Positions 18,728 to 28,929 of a DNA stretch of 64,000 bases are shown here, in pieces. The position numbers and the translations under genes were made by a program. The stretch's first letter is position 1; every line of letters begins with the position of its first letter. The notes below the pieces were generated by a model. It saw only the letters and a list, made by a program, of their open reading frames with translations. It had not been told where the DNA came from and made no database searches. This DNA is from Brucella grignonensis (lineage in GTDB: Bacteria; Pseudomonadota; Alphaproteobacteria; Rhizobiales; Rhizobiaceae): positions 501,981 through 565,980 of the forward strand of contig NZ_NNRL01000163.1 of NCBI RefSeq assembly GCF_002252505.1, written 5' to 3'.

Positions 18728-19357
18728 TCAGCTAACAGCAAATTGTGCGCTGCGCATAGACTGTATCATTGTTTTGATAGCTTTGCTGCCTGAACCGACA
18801 AGATCGAAACTGCGCTCGCTTTTGAGCCACTCATTGAGCAGCCCACCCAGGATAGCAAGCAGAATTTGCGCTGCCGTGAAAGATGTCCATTCCCTGGAAA
18901 GTTCTCCACGACGTTCTGCGACTTCAAGCAATCCTATGAAAAGAGACAGTACATTGGTACGCGCTTCGTTCAGATGCTCAATGACCGGGGCATTCTCGCC
19001 AACATATTCGCAGCGCTGGTGAATGATGGTGAAAACATTCTGCTGCCGTTCATTGGTAATGAAGAGTTCTATCGCTGTTAGGATTGATTGTTCAAGGACA
19101 TAAAGAGGATTAGGGTGGTCACAGGCCGCCGCTTGTAGCATAATCTCCTCGTGTGGAAAACGAGTACGACTGATAAGCGCTTGAAAAATGTCGAGTTTGT
19201 CGTGAAAATGAAAATAGATCGCACCCCGTGTCACACAGGCATGACTTGCGATTTCCATTAATGTGGACTGAGTTACGCCGCGTTCCAGAAAAACATGCTC
19301 GGCGGCTGTGAGAATGGCTTCACGTGTTTCCGCGGCCTCGGCTTTGGTCCTGCGCAT
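18728..19357 (-). CDS. bepR: TetR-family repressor of the RND pump (BepR/AcrR type)
   Basis: A 209-residue TetR regulator: N-terminal helix-turn-helix (residues about 10-57, TLMEIASHACVTRGAIYFHFHDK) and a C-terminal AcrR-like ligand domain. It diverges from the RND adaptor/permease genes, as bepR does from bepDE in Brucella, and an AcrR-like operator lies in the shared region. It most likely represses the pump and responds to hydrophobic compounds. The ATG follows a modest GAAAGAA ribosome site. Confidence 0.88.
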   Translation of the reverse strand: MRRTKAEAAETREAILTAAEHVFLERGVTQSTLMEIASHACVTRGAIYFHFHDKLDIFQALISRTRFPHEEIMLQAAACDHPNPLYVLEQSILTAIELFITNERQQNVFTIIHQRCEYVGENAPVIEHLNEARTNVLSLFIGLLEVAERRGELSREWTSFTAAQILLAILGGLLNEWLKSERSFDLVGSGSKAIKTMIQSMRSAQFAVS

Positions 19358-19458
19358 ACGGGTTCTTTCGATATCCTAAGGTGAAAAGTATCCAAAACCT
19401 CTTCGGGTTTTTACTTTGAAATTGGGATAACTCATTCGTGATATGTAACATTAGGTGA

Positions 19459-19508
19459 TTGACTATAACACGGTAGTTCGTATTTACAAACATTCGTGTA
19501 TGTTTATT
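19459..19508 (+). promoter_or_regulatory. bepDE promoter with AcrR-like operator
   Basis: TTGACT (19459-19464) and TATTTA (19481-19486) form a possible promoter with a 16-bp spacer. Over and after the -10 lies TACAAACATTCG (19485-19496) continuing TGTATGTTTATT (19497-19508). Its arms AAACAT/ATGTTT form a 6-6-6 inverted repeat, and the whole resembles the E. coli AcrR operator (TACATACATT..GTGAATGTATGTA). The likely ligand is the TetR protein encoded divergently. Confidence 0.72.
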
Positions 19509-19544
19509 CGGCCGCACCGTGCGACATCAAGGGCAATTCCCATT

Positions 19545-20747
19545 ATGACCATGAACCGTTCTATTCGGCTTTTTGCGGCGGGAGCCGCATTTTTCATCAT
19601 TGCAGGACAGTCTGCGCTCGCGCAGGCCCCGGGAGGCGCTACGCCACCTCCCCCTCCAGTCACTGTCACAGAAATCAAGGCACAGAACGTTTCCGTTCCT
19701 TATGAATATGCTGCTCGTGTGAGTGCATATCGTGATGTTCAGGTTCGCGCTCGTGTCGGTGGTATTCTCCTGCACCGCAATTTCATAGAGGGCACTAAAG
19801 TCAAAGCGGGTGACGTGCTTTTCGAGATTGATCCGGCACCGTATGAGGCCGAGCTGGCTCGTGCGCAGGCACAGGTCGCTCAGGCTGAAGCACAGTATCA
19901 GCAGTCGATCCGCGATGCAGAACGTGCCGAACAGCTCGTTCAGCAGAAGGTGCAAAGTACGGCTGCCCGCGATACGGCTTTTGCAACCCGTGATCTCAAC
20001 AAGGCCGCTGTCGCAGCCACCAAAGCACAGTTGCGGACAGCAGAACTCAATCTGAGCTATACCAAAGTCACTGCGCCGATCAGCGGCATCACCAGCCTTG
20101 AACAGGTTTCTGAAGGCAGCCTTATCGGCACAGATTCAACATCAAGCCTGTTGACCTCGATTACCCAGATCAATCCGGTCTATATCAATTTCTCCTTCAC
20201 CGACACGGAAGCTGCGGAAATCCGCAAGCTGCGCGAGGCGAGGGGGGCAACGGGCCAGGATGCCGATCGTCTGCGCATCAGGATTCTGTTTGGTGACGGA
20301 CAGGCTTATGATCATGAAGGCACAATTGACTTCACGTCTTCATCGCTCGATACGGAAACGGGCACGCTGGGTGCTCGCGCTGTCGTGGAAAACCCCGATC
20401 AGCGTTTGATCCCCGGTCAGTTTGTGCGCGCTGCCATTCTTGGCGTTACCATCGACAATGCAATTCTGGCTCCAAAAGCAGCATTGATGCAGAGCGCACA
20501 GGGACAGTTCGTCTATGTTGTGAACAAGGACAACGTTGCGGAAGTTCGTCCGATCACTGTATCACGCGAATTGAAAGACACCTGGATTGTAAGCGACGGT
20601 TTGCAGGCAGGTGACCGCATCATCACCGAAGGCGTGATTAAAGCTGCTCCAGGCAAGACGGTTAAGCCGGTTGACGCTTCGGCTGAAAAGGCTGCAGGCG
20701 CTGCTGGAGCAGAGGCTGGTAAAGAACAGGCGGCAGACAAGAAATGA
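19545..20747 (+). CDS. bepD: RND efflux periplasmic adaptor (BepD/AcrA type)
   Basis: About 400 residues: the membrane-fusion subunit linking the RND pump to an outer-membrane channel. Signal sequence at residues 1-25 ([20 protein letters not shown]), a Pro-rich linker, lipoyl half-motifs around the alpha-helical hairpin ([14 protein letters not shown] coiled coil), and the beta-barrel and membrane-proximal domains. The ATG at 19545 is preferred because the longer frame from 19455 would start inside the promoter; AAGGG lies 11 bases upstream. No lipobox cysteine is seen. It overlaps the permease gene by 4 bp. Confidence 0.92.
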   Translation: MTMNRSIRLFAAGAAFFIIAGQSALAQAPGGATPPPPPVTVTEIKAQNVSVPYEYAARVSAYRDVQVRARVGGILLHRNFIEGTKVKAGDVLFEIDPAPYEAELARAQAQVAQAEAQYQQSIRDAERAEQLVQQKVQSTAARDTAFATRDLNKAAVAATKAQLRTAELNLSYTKVTAPISGITSLEQVSEGSLIGTDSTSSLLTSITQINPVYINFSFTDTEAAEIRKLREARGATGQDADRLRIRILFGDGQAYDHEGTIDFTSSSLDTETGTLGARAVVENPDQRLIPGQFVRAAILGVTIDNAILAPKAALMQSAQGQFVYVVNKDNVAEVRPITVSRELKDTWIVSDGLQAGDRIITEGVIKAAPGKTVKPVDASAEKAAGAAGAEAGKEQAADKK

Positions 20748-23700
20748 ATAGATTCTTTGTCGACCGTCCGGTTTTCGCGGCGGTTATCTCCATCATCATT
20801 GTGCTGGCGGGCCTCATCTCGATGCGGATCCTGCCTATCGCACAATATCCTGAGCTGACGCCGCCACAGGTGGTCGTCAGTGCAACCTATCCGGGCGCAA
20901 GCGCGGAAACGGTGACGCAGACCGTTGCTGCGCCGCTTGAGCAGCAGATCAACGGCGTCGAGAACATGCTCTATATGCAGTCCTCGAGCCTTGGCAGCGG
21001 CACTATGCAGCTGACCGTGACTTTTGCTCTGGGTACCGATCCGGATCAGGCGACCATCAATGTCAACAACCGTGTGCAGCGTGCAACGTCGTCCCTGCCT
21101 CAGGAAGTGCAGCGTCTCGGCGTGACCGTCGATAAGCGTTCCAGCACTATTCTCGGCATGGTGGCGATGTTCGCCACCTCCGACCGTTATGACCGTACTT
21201 ATGTCGGTAACTATGCACTTCTGAACGTCATTGACGATCTCAAGCGTCTGACGGGTGTGGGTGACGTTCAGCTTCTCGGCAACATAGATTATTCGATGCG
21301 TGTCTGGCTGCGCCCTGATAAGCTTGCACAATATAATCTGACGCCTTCAGATGTTCAGACAGCTATTCAGGAACAGAACGCGCAGTTCGCAGCGGGCCGT
21401 TTTGGTGATCAGCCTGACCCACAGGCGGGGCCATTCACCTATACTGCGACAACGCAAGGTCGTTTGCCTGACGCATCAGCATTCGAGAATATCATTCTTC
21501 GTTCCGACAAGAATGCTGCAACGCTTCGGCTCAAGGATGTTGCACGTGTAGAACTGGGGACGGAAAGCTATCTCGTCGACAGCGCTCTCAATGGCACACC
21601 GGCAGTTCCGATTGCAATCTATCTGCAGCCCGGCGCCAACGCGCTGAATACGATGGAACTCATTCAGAACCGCATGGCGGAGCTGAAGACGAGCTTTCCC
21701 GAAGGTATCGACTATTCGGTTCCATTCGATACGACCAAGTTCATTAAGGTCTCCGTCGAGGAAGTGGTCCATACCTTCATCGAAGCGATTATCCTCGTGG
21801 TTCTGGTGGTCTTTATCTTCCTTCAGAACTGGCGTGCAACGCTTATTCCGGTTATCGCCGTTCCGATCTCGATCATCGGTACATTTGCGGGCATGTATGT
21901 GCTTGGCTTCTCCATCAACCTGCTGACATTGTTCGGTCTGGTTCTCGCCATCGGTATCGTCGTGGACGACGCTATCGTTGTGTTGGAAAACGTCGAACGT
22001 ATCATGACGACCGAAAAGCTGCCGCCGCGCGAAGCTGCCATCAAGGCAATGAGCGAAGTAACCGGCCCGGTTGTCGCGATTGTTCTCGTGCTTTGTGCGG
22101 TGTTTATTCCGGTCGCCTTCATGGGCGGTCTGGTCGGCGAAATGTATAAGCAGTTTGCTGTTACGATCGCGATTTCGGTGACGATCTCCGGTATTGTGGC
22201 TTTGACGCTCACGCCTGCATTGTGCGCGCTGATCCTCAAGCCAGGCCATCATGAGCCAATACTGCCGTTTCGCATCTTCAATCGTTTCTTTGATCGGTTG
22301 ACGCACGGTTACACCAGTGGTGTGCGCTTCTTCCTGAAACGGGCTTCCATCGGTTTGCTTATTTTCGCAGGTCTGTTGGGCGGTACATATTATCTCTTCA
22401 ACAAAGTGCCGGGTTCGCTTCTGCCGGATGAAGATCAGGGCTTCCTGTTCAGTGTGGCCATCCTGCCGCCAGCGGCATCGCTGGAACGCACGACGGCAGT
22501 GCTTCATGAGGCCAGCGGCAATATTCGCAAGCATCCTGCCGTCGAAAGCGTGTTTGAAGTCTCCGGCTTCGATCTGCTCTCGGGTGGTCTGAAGACCAGT
22601 GCCGGTACAATGTTCATCATGCTCAAGGACTGGAAAGAACGCACGACGCCTGATGTCGACGCGCGTAATCTGCCCGGTGCCATCATGGGTATGAATGCGG
22701 GCATTCAGGACGGTCTGGTTCTGGCATTCAATCCGCCTCCGATCATGGGACTGAGCACGACCGGCGGTTTCGAACTCTATGTACAGGATCGTACGGGCGG
22801 TGGTGTTGAATCGCTGACCAATGCGACCAAGCTCCTGACGGATGCTGCGGCCAAGCGCCCGGAACTGACAGGCGTGCGTACAACATTCGATCCGAATGTG
22901 CCGCAATATGACATTCAGCTTGACCGCGAAAAAGCCAAGGCGATGGGTGTGCCGATCAACTCGGTATTCACCGCGATGCAGGCGACCTTCGGTAGTGTTT
23001 ATGTCAATGACTTTACGCTCTACGGCCGCAACTATCAGGTCAACTTGCAGTCGGAAGCTGAGTTCCGCCGCGACCCGAGCGATTTGAAGCATGTATTTGT
23101 GCGTGCCGACTCTGGCAGCATGATCCCGCTCAGCGCATTGGTGACGGTAAAGCGTGTTGTCGGCCCTGATCAGCTCGAACGATTCAATGCGTTCAATGCT
23201 GCAAAGGTCACTGGCAATCCGGCACCGGGTTACACGTCGGGTGACTCTATCAAGGCCATGCAGGAAGTGGCTGCTGAAGTGCTTCCGCAGGGCTACCAGA
23301 TTGCCTGGACGGGCTCGGCCTATCAGGAAGTCACGACGAGCGGTAGCGGCAGTCAGGCGATGATCTTCGGTTTGATCATGGTGTTCCTGATCCTGGCTGC
23401 CCAGTATGAACGCTGGAGCTTGCCGCTGGCTGTTATCACGGCTGTGCCATTCGCTATCTTCGGTGCGCTCCTTGCGACCGATCTGCGCGGCTTGACCAAC
23501 GACGTTTACTTCCAGATTGGTCTGGTGACGCTCATAGGCCTTGCGGCAAAGAATGCGATCCTGATCGTGGAGTTTGCGGTGTTGCAACGTGAAGAGGGCA
23601 AGTCGGCCATTGAGGCGGCTGCTGAAGCTGCGCGTCTGCGTTTCCGCCCGATTGTGATGACGTCGCTGGCGTTCATCCTTGGTGTGGTTCCGCTGGCAAT

Positions 23701-23911
23701 TAGTGCCGGTGCAGGTTCTGCAAGTCGTCACTCGATCGGTACAGGCGTTATCGGTGGTATGTTGGCTGCGACCTTTATCGCAACCTTCTTCATCCCGATG
23801 TTCTACAGCCTGATCGCTCGCAAGCCGCCTAAGAAGCGTCCTGACGATGTGGCCGCCACTCCAGCTCCGGTGCAGACTGCTCCGGGTGAGGAAAATGGCC
23901 CGGTTCACTGA
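20744..23911 (+). CDS. bepE: RND multidrug efflux permease (BepE/AcrB type, HAE1)
   Basis: A 1055-residue inner-membrane proton/drug antiporter with 12 membrane helices and two large periplasmic loops, full length for HAE1. The first helix starts [20 protein letters not shown]; the proton-relay aspartates are in [16 protein letters not shown] and the relay Lys in [14 protein letters not shown]. With BepD and an unlinked TolC-like channel it should export dyes, detergents and antibiotics. ATGA overlap with bepD couples translation. No outer-membrane factor gene follows, as in Brucella bepDE. Confidence 0.94.
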   Translation: MNRFFVDRPVFAAVISIIIVLAGLISMRILPIAQYPELTPPQVVVSATYPGASAETVTQTVAAPLEQQINGVENMLYMQSSSLGSGTMQLTVTFALGTDPDQATINVNNRVQRATSSLPQEVQRLGVTVDKRSSTILGMVAMFATSDRYDRTYVGNYALLNVIDDLKRLTGVGDVQLLGNIDYSMRVWLRPDKLAQYNLTPSDVQTAIQEQNAQFAAGRFGDQPDPQAGPFTYTATTQGRLPDASAFENIILRSDKNAATLRLKDVARVELGTESYLVDSALNGTPAVPIAIYLQPGANALNTMELIQNRMAELKTSFPEGIDYSVPFDTTKFIKVSVEEVVHTFIEAIILVVLVVFIFLQNWRATLIPVIAVPISIIGTFAGMYVLGFSINLLTLFGLVLAIGIVVDDAIVVLENVERIMTTEKLPPREAAIKAMSEVTGPVVAIVLVLCAVFIPVAFMGGLVGEMYKQFAVTIAISVTISGIVALTLTPALCALILKPGHHEPILPFRIFNRFFDRLTHGYTSGVRFFLKRASIGLLIFAGLLGGTYYLFNKVPGSLLPDEDQGFLFSVAILPPAASLERTTAVLHEASGNIRKHPAVESVFEVSGFDLLSGGLKTSAGTMFIMLKDWKERTTPDVDARNLPGAIMGMNAGIQDGLVLAFNPPPIMGLSTTGGFELYVQDRTGGGVESLTNATKLLTDAAAKRPELTGVRTTFDPNVPQYDIQLDREKAKAMGVPINSVFTAMQATFGSVYVNDFTLYGRNYQVNLQSEAEFRRDPSDLKHVFVRADSGSMIPLSALVTVKRVVGPDQLERFNAFNAAKVTGNPAPGYTSGDSIKAMQEVAAEVLPQGYQIAWTGSAYQEVTTSGSGSQAMIFGLIMVFLILAAQYERWSLPLAVITAVPFAIFGALLATDLRGLTNDVYFQIGLVTLIGLAAKNAILIVEFAVLQREEGKSAIEAAAEAARLRFRPIVMTSLAFILGVVPLAISAGAGSASRHSIGTGVIGGMLAATFIATFFIPMFYSLIARKPPKKRPDDVAATPAPVQTAPGEENGPVH

Positions 23912-23940
23912 TCCGGGCCCCACAGACCTTAGATCGTGCC

Positions 23941-24025
23941 GTGCGCCCCGTGGGGCGCACAAAGGTTGCTCCAAGAGCTGAATTTGCTGAATAGTTTCTC
24001 CTTAAACTGGTTCGGGTTTAAGGAG
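23941..24025 (+). other. Two hairpins downstream of bepE
   Basis: GTGCGCCCC (23941-23949) pairs with GGGGCGCAC (23952-23960) across a 2-base centre, and CTCCTTAAAC (23998-24007) pairs perfectly with GTTTAAGGAG (24016-24025) across 8 bases. Neither is followed by a T-run. They could protect the bepDE mRNA 3-prime end or be pieces of repeats. Confidence 0.5.
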
Positions 24026-24065
24026 TTAAGCAGTAAGATACATTAGACGGCCAAGACCGAAAAAG

Positions 24066-24095
24066 AAAAGCCCCGCTCTCAGGCGGGGCTTTTTG
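24066..24095 (+). terminator. Rho-independent terminator downstream of bepDE
   Basis: AAAAGCCCCGC (24066-24076), loop TCTCAG, GCGGGGCTTTT (24083-24093) with a T-run. It lies about 155 bp past bepE. Confidence 0.9.
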
Positions 24096-24264
24096 TTGAA
24101 CTACAGACGACATGCTTTACTTCCAGTGGCATCAACACATATTTGGATTAGTATTGCGAGCAAGCTTCTCCAGACGCCGCCCGCGCCTTCCCATTAGGGC
24201 TCAACACAATCCAAAGACCGTTGCTTGACGCCTCGGCACCATACAGTGAGATTGCCCGGCCTTT

Positions 24265-24429
24265 CTAGAAATGCGTCATTACACTTTGAGCGATTGCCCA
24301 AAGAATGATTGCTGCGGGAACTGTCAGGCACGCCAAAAAGATACCGAAGAACACATAGGTTGCTTCATTCGGTGACCGTTGGGTCTGTGCAGGAGTCTTG
24401 TGCCAATGAGTGCTGATGCCTTGGTACAT
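24265..24429 (-). CDS. Small single-pass membrane protein, 54 residues, unknown
   Basis: A short gene with a strong ribosome site (GGAGGAAT about 6 bases before the ATG). The product begins MYQGISTHWHKTPAQTQRSP, polar with two His and likely cytoplasmic, followed by one hydrophobic helix with the pattern YVFFGIFLACLTVPAAIILW and ends MTHF. It stands alone beside AT-rich DNA, on the opposite strand to bepE. I do not recognise the family. A subunit- or regulator-like role for a membrane complex is possible but not shown. Codon use looks ordinary for the genome. Confidence 0.65.
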   Translation of the reverse strand: MYQGISTHWHKTPAQTQRSPNEATYVFFGIFLACLTVPAAIILWAIAQSVMTHF

Positions 24430-24851
24430 GTATAATTCCTCCTTCTCCTCGATTTTGATTATCGATTAAAAGAAGAAATCTTCAAGCTTAAATAAATATC
24501 TGGATTTATTGAGAGAATATGATAAAAGCGACACGAAAATTAAGAGGATTCGAGCGAAATCGAACCAAAATTCTCAATAAAATCCATCCAATATTTTGAT
24601 TTCAAATAATTTTACTTGTATACTGTAAGTATCGAATAATCGGAAATTTCAAAAATCACTGAAAATTCAGTTTGTGGTGCACACTTTGGTGCGACAAAAT
24701 GGCACGAGATCGGCTCGTGTTCGGACAGGCTTGGCTTTGGCAATGGCGCATTTCCGGATCAACCAGCTTAATTTAAGTTAGCTGCTGAACGGCGCATTCA
24801 GCGCGAGTCGGGGAGAATGATTCCAATTAAGGCCGAGCTGTCAGGAATGCT
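24430..24851. other. AT-rich intergenic region, no gene seen
   Basis: About 420 bp, markedly AT-rich between 24460 and 24660 with many T-A steps. It contains the upstream region of the 54-residue membrane protein and the 3-prime side of the solute-binding gene. No RNA gene or convincing terminator was found. It may bind a nucleoid silencer such as MucR. Confidence 0.5.
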
Positions 24852-25697
24852 CTAATAAAAGCTATTTGGAAAATAGCGCAGATAAAGCTCTGTGAGTTTG
24901 CCCTGCTGTTGCAGTGACTGAAGCGCACTGTTGAAAGCGCTTGCCAGAGAAGCGTTCTTAGGTGTCACAGCTATACTCAAGCCGGGTCCAAGGTATTGCG
25001 GCGCAAGATAAGGCCCATCGACAAAGCTGCAGCAATCATTGGCCTGATCACTCTCCAGCCAGAACGATAGAGCCATTCCGTCATCGAATGCTGCATCCAC
25101 TTCGCTTTTTTGCAATGCGGTCAGTAGTGCTGCGCGATCGGGATAAGGTTTGGCGAGGGCTTGCGGAAAATAAGCTTTGAGAAGCTGCTCGTGTGCCGTT
25201 CCTGCAATGACGCCGACATTTTTGCCGCTCACAGCGATGGAAGCGGGCTCAGAGAAACGGTTTGCTTTGATTGTAGCGAAGCGAGCAGGGAGTCGCATAT
25301 AAGCGCGGGTGAAGGTAAACTTCTCCCGGTTTTCTGGATTGGCACTTAAACCTGCAATGATTGCCTCTGCATCTCCGCTTTCAAGCTTGGCTTCAAGCTC
25401 GTTCCACGGCACAGCTTCAATCTGGCAGATGTCACTCAATTCCATCTGGTCGCAAAGCGCTTTGGCGAGATCAATATTATAACCAGAAAGCTGACCGGCC
25501 TCGTTCAGTGCATTAAAGGGCGGAAAGTCGAGTGTCGTTACAAAACGAAGCCTGCTGAGACCCTGTAGAGACGGCAATGCCAGCCTTTCCTTCTGATTGA
25601 AGAAGTCAGGTGCCTTGGGTGCGGATTGTGCGCCAGCGGGAAGGCTGTTCAAAAGCCAAGAAGCTGCAACCGCTATGCTCAAAAGATGCCGTTTCAT
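24852..25697 (-). CDS. Family-3 extracellular solute-binding protein (amino-acid type)
   Basis: A 281-residue periplasmic protein with a Sec signal (SIAVAASWLLNSLPAGAQS, cleavage after AGA/AQS). The core is a family-3 binding protein: RFVTTLDFPPFNALNEAGQLSGYNIDLAKALCDQM at the start, GVIAGTAHEQ in the hinge and DAAFDDGMALSFWL near the end. Two Cys pairs (LCDQMELSDIC; NDCCSF) are unusual. No permease or ATPase genes lie nearby, so it is an orphan. It is flanked by AT-rich DNA on both sides. Ligand unknown. Confidence 0.85.
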   Translation of the reverse strand: MKRHLLSIAVAASWLLNSLPAGAQSAPKAPDFFNQKERLALPSLQGLSRLRFVTTLDFPPFNALNEAGQLSGYNIDLAKALCDQMELSDICQIEAVPWNELEAKLESGDAEAIIAGLSANPENREKFTFTRAYMRLPARFATIKANRFSEPASIAVSGKNVGVIAGTAHEQLLKAYFPQALAKPYPDRAALLTALQKSEVDAAFDDGMALSFWLESDQANDCCSFVDGPYLAPQYLGPGLSIAVTPKNASLASAFNSALQSLQQQGKLTELYLRYFPNSFY

Positions 25698-25978
25698 CGA
25701 TATTTTGTATAAGCGATATCTTATAATTTCGCGTTAATAGAGCCCGTGTGGAAAATTAAGCAATTATTTTGAATGGGTTAGTGAAAATGACCACAAAAAT
25801 AAAATAACTTCTATTTGTGGCGAATAATTCTGTTTCTATTTTAAATAGAATGAAATAAATATCTATATGTGGGATTATTTAATAAATACATAAATTAGCA
25901 TAATAAATAAACCACATCGTGAATTGAATTAAATATTAGTAATAATTGAAAATAATCCAGTAGTAGTGCGGGGGTACT
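25698..25978. other. Strongly AT-rich divergent intergenic region
   Basis: 281 bp between the solute-binding gene and the glycosyltransferase, visibly poor in G and C compared with the rest of the window. It contains TTCTATT-N3-AATAGAA (25834-25850) and many A/T runs. It should hold both divergent promoters. The composition suggests a silencer-bound regulatory region. Confidence 0.55.
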
Positions 25979-27874
25979 ATGAGTAACGGATCGATTGCGT
26001 TCGATCTGGGGATATGCTCTGCCATATCCGCCAGGTTGGAACGTCGCGGTGTGCCGCGTGATTGCCTGAAGCAGGCATATGAAGCAGCTATCATAAACGG
26101 GACAAGTTTCTGCGATGAAGTCGCACACCAGCAGGGTGTTTCAGAAGAAATGCTCTTTGAAGCGATCGCCGATTATCTTGAACTGACATTCACAGAAGAG
26201 GTTCTATCGTCCCGGATCTTCGTTACGGGCGAAGAGACATCGGCTATTTTTACTGAGCCCGGCCAGCTTATGGTGCTCGGTCGAGATGGCACTTCCTATC
26301 TTTATCTTGCGCCAACTGAAAACCGTATCGCGAAATTGCGGGATCATATTCGTCAATCGCCGGACCTGCGGGATCGTATCAGGATTTGCACGCCCTCATT
26401 CATCAAAAGAATTCTGCGGCAGCGCCATCAGAAAGATCTCATTGCACGAGCACATGCGATGACGCCGCAGCTTTTTTCTGCTTCCCGTGTTCTTGAGACA
26501 CCTCAGGCATTCATCATAGCGATGGGGCTTTATGCATTTATCGCCAGTATCGTGAACTGGCCGACAATGACCATTCTGGTATTGCATGTGTGTTTGACAC
26601 TGTTCTTTTTCGGCTGTGTGCTTATTCGCCTTTTTGCAGCCGTGGGCAGCCGACGTTTGCGCTTTCCCGAAATTATGCCTTTCAAACGAAGCGACTTGCC
26701 GGTTTACTCCGTTCTGGTGCCTCTCTATCGCGAACAGGCCGTGGTTGGGCAGTTGCTTACCTCGCTTGAGCGGCTCAATTGGCCACGCAGCAAGCTCGAT
26801 ATCAAGCTCGTATGCGAGAAGGATGATTTTGATACGATTGCTGAGATCAGAGGAAGGACGCTGCCTTCCAATTATGAACTGGTTCTCGTGCCCTCAGGCG
26901 GGCCGCGTACCAAGCCTAAGGCGTTGAACTACGCCCTTCAATTTGCGCGTGGAGAAATCATTGCCGTTTTTGACGCGGAAGATCGCCCGCATCCGGACCA
27001 GTTGCTTGAGGCATGGCAGGCATTTCAGCGCGGCGGCAAGCAACTTGCTTGCGTTCAAGCACCGCTCATTATTGGAAATTTTCGACAGAATTTGCTCACG
27101 CGTATGTTTGCGTTTGAATATGCAACGTTGTTCCGGGGCTTGCTGCCATGGCTCGCCTCGCAGGGGCTTGTCATTCCATTAGGCGGCACCTCCAATCATT
27201 TTCGCCGCTCCTGTCTCGATCAGGTTGGTGGATGGGACGCGTATAATGTGACGGAGGATGCCGATCTTGGCATGCGGCTCGCCCGCTTTGGTTATCGTAT
27301 CGATGTCATCACCCGGGGCACTGTTGAGGATGCGCCGGTGGATTATTCCGTCTGGCACAAACAGCGGACGCGGTGGATCAAGGGATGGATGCAGACGTGG
27401 CTTGTGCATGGCCGAAATCCTTATGCAACCTGGCGTGAGCTCGGCTGGTGGCGCTTTGTGGTCAACCAGATTTATACGCTTGGCATTATCGGTTCGGCGC
27501 TTCTGCATCCATTCATGCTTATGACGGTGACCGTACTCGTAGCCATGATGCTCGTCGGACCGCTCGGTTCAGAAAATCTGTGGCTGTTGCGTATTGATCT
27601 CGTCAATATCATGTTGGCCTATCTGAGCTTTTATGTGCTTGGTTCCAGAACGATGGAGCCGACGGAATTGGGGGGCTATGCCTATATTCTGGCCATACCT
27701 GCCTATTGGGTTTTGATTTCTATTTCAGCCTGGCGCGCGCTGTGGCAGCTGGTGCGAAAGCCGCATCACTGGGAGAAAACTCCGCACCAGCCAAGTGTGT
27801 TCTATTTATTGGAGGATGAGGGCTGTGGTGTTTTGGATGCGAGGAACTCGGCCCCACGCCCGATAATGGATTGA
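25979..27874 (+). CDS. Membrane glycosyltransferase GT2 with N-terminal MshEN/GspE-N-like domain
   Basis: A 631-residue protein. Residues about 20-140 look like the small helical MshEN/GspE-N domain ([43 protein letters not shown]). Two helices around residues 180-225 precede a GT2 domain with the usual order: [18 protein letters not shown] (D-x-D type), [10 protein letters not shown], and the acceptor motif [10 protein letters not shown] (QxxRW-like). Three to four membrane helices follow. Processive or flippase-like polysaccharide synthesis at the inner membrane is likely, product unknown. MshEN domains bind cyclic-di-GMP in other proteins; this is inference here. GCGGGGG lies close before the ATG. 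The 3-prime end overlaps ppk2 by 73 bp. Confidence 0.85.
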   Translation: MSNGSIAFDLGICSAISARLERRGVPRDCLKQAYEAAIINGTSFCDEVAHQQGVSEEMLFEAIADYLELTFTEEVLSSRIFVTGEETSAIFTEPGQLMVLGRDGTSYLYLAPTENRIAKLRDHIRQSPDLRDRIRICTPSFIKRILRQRHQKDLIARAHAMTPQLFSASRVLETPQAFIIAMGLYAFIASIVNWPTMTILVLHVCLTLFFFGCVLIRLFAAVGSRRLRFPEIMPFKRSDLPVYSVLVPLYREQAVVGQLLTSLERLNWPRSKLDIKLVCEKDDFDTIAEIRGRTLPSNYELVLVPSGGPRTKPKALNYALQFARGEIIAVFDAEDRPHPDQLLEAWQAFQRGGKQLACVQAPLIIGNFRQNLLTRMFAFEYATLFRGLLPWLASQGLVIPLGGTSNHFRRSCLDQVGGWDAYNVTEDADLGMRLARFGYRIDVITRGTVEDAPVDYSVWHKQRTRWIKGWMQTWLVHGRNPYATWRELGWWRFVVNQIYTLGIIGSALLHPFMLMTVTVLVAMMLVGPLGSENLWLLRIDLVNIMLAYLSFYVLGSRTMEPTELGGYAYILAIPAYWVLISISAWRALWQLVRKPHHWEKTPHQPSVFYLLEDEGCGVLDARNSAPRPIMD

Positions 27875-28809
27875 TCTTCGGGGCCAATGGCCTCCAGATC
27901 ACGTCCATCATAGGGCAATGTCAACAAAACGCGCCGGATTGCAGCCAGTCTGGCGCGTCGCTTGTCATTGGAACGGATGATTGTCCATGGCGCATAGCCT
28001 GTATCGGTGCGTTCCAGCATCGTATGCAAAGCTGCGGAATAATCATCCCAGCGTGAAATGCCTGCCACATCCATGGGCGAGAACTTCCAGCTCTTGAGTG
28101 GGCTGTGGCGGCGTTCGTGGAAGCGCTTGAGCTGCATTTCCTGACCAATATCAAGCCAGAACTTGAACAGGTGAATGCCTTCAGTAACAACCATGCGCTC
28201 GAAATCCGGTGCTTCAGTCAGGAAAGTTTCAAGCTGTTCTGGTGTGCAGAATTGCATGACGCGTTCAACACCGGCGCGGTTATACCAGGAGCGGTCGAAG
28301 GTGACGAACTCGCCGGTCGTTGGGAAAAGCTGTACGTAACGCTGGAAATACCACTGACCGCGCTCGGTTTCAGTTGGCTTGGGCAATGCGACGTTGCGTG
28401 CAGTACGTGGGTTCATGAACTGACGGATTGTGAAGATCGTACCACCTTTGCCGGCAGCATCACGTCCTTCAAAGACTGAAATTACGCGCCCACCCGTGCT
28501 TTGCAACCAGTACTGCATCTTGACGAGTTCGATCTGAAGACGCTCCAGCGTTTCCTCATATTCCTTCGTTTTCATCTTTTCTGCATAGGGATAGCCACCG
28601 GACTGCAGCGCCCGATCATCTATCCAATCCGGAAGCTTCGGGTCATTGATATCGAACTTGTGCGTCTCACCATCGATTTTGATCTTCAAGGGCTTATCAG
28701 CGGATTTCGAATTGTCCTTTTCTGCTTTCTTTTTGTTAGCTGTCTTTGAACTGTCACCCACGGCAGGCTCCTTTGGTTTATAGAAAAGCACGCTTCGAAA
28801 AGTGCCCAT
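27802..28809 (-). CDS. ppk2: Polyphosphate kinase 2
   Basis: A 335-residue PPK2-family enzyme that transfers phosphate between polyphosphate and nucleotides. A charged Lys/Ser-rich N-terminal tail (residues 1-50) precedes the P-loop-kinase core with Walker [12 protein letters not shown], lid-like [19 protein letters not shown], Walker [16 protein letters not shown] and a conserved Arg-rich C-terminal helix. This length and motif set match the one-domain PPK2 enzymes. Its last 73 bp overlap the glycosyltransferase gene tail to tail. Single gene. Confidence 0.93.
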   Translation of the reverse strand: MGTFRSVLFYKPKEPAVGDSSKTANKKKAEKDNSKSADKPLKIKIDGETHKFDINDPKLPDWIDDRALQSGGYPYAEKMKTKEYEETLERLQIELVKMQYWLQSTGGRVISVFEGRDAAGKGGTIFTIRQFMNPRTARNVALPKPTETERGQWYFQRYVQLFPTTGEFVTFDRSWYNRAGVERVMQFCTPEQLETFLTEAPDFERMVVTEGIHLFKFWLDIGQEMQLKRFHERRHSPLKSWKFSPMDVAGISRWDDYSAALHTMLERTDTGYAPWTIIRSNDKRRARLAAIRRVLLTLPYDGRDLEAIGPEDQSIIGRGAEFLASKTPQPSSSNK

Positions 28810-28929
28810 ATCGCATTATGCATGATATGGGCTGTTAGTAAGCCGCGTAAAGGATGGTTTGTTCCTACGGGAACAATCGCCTGCGTCAGTTACATTGCTT
28901 GTGCGTTGCAGTAAGTGAGAGATGCCAGA

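Noticed and set aside
21476-23974. 832-residue open frame on the minus strand inside bepE
   Set aside because: It lies antisense to the complete bepE gene, has the Arg/His-rich composition of a shadow frame, and shows no family motif.
24100-24264. Possible gene between the bepE terminator and the 54-residue protein
   Set aside because: No frame with a start and ribosome site was found on either strand.
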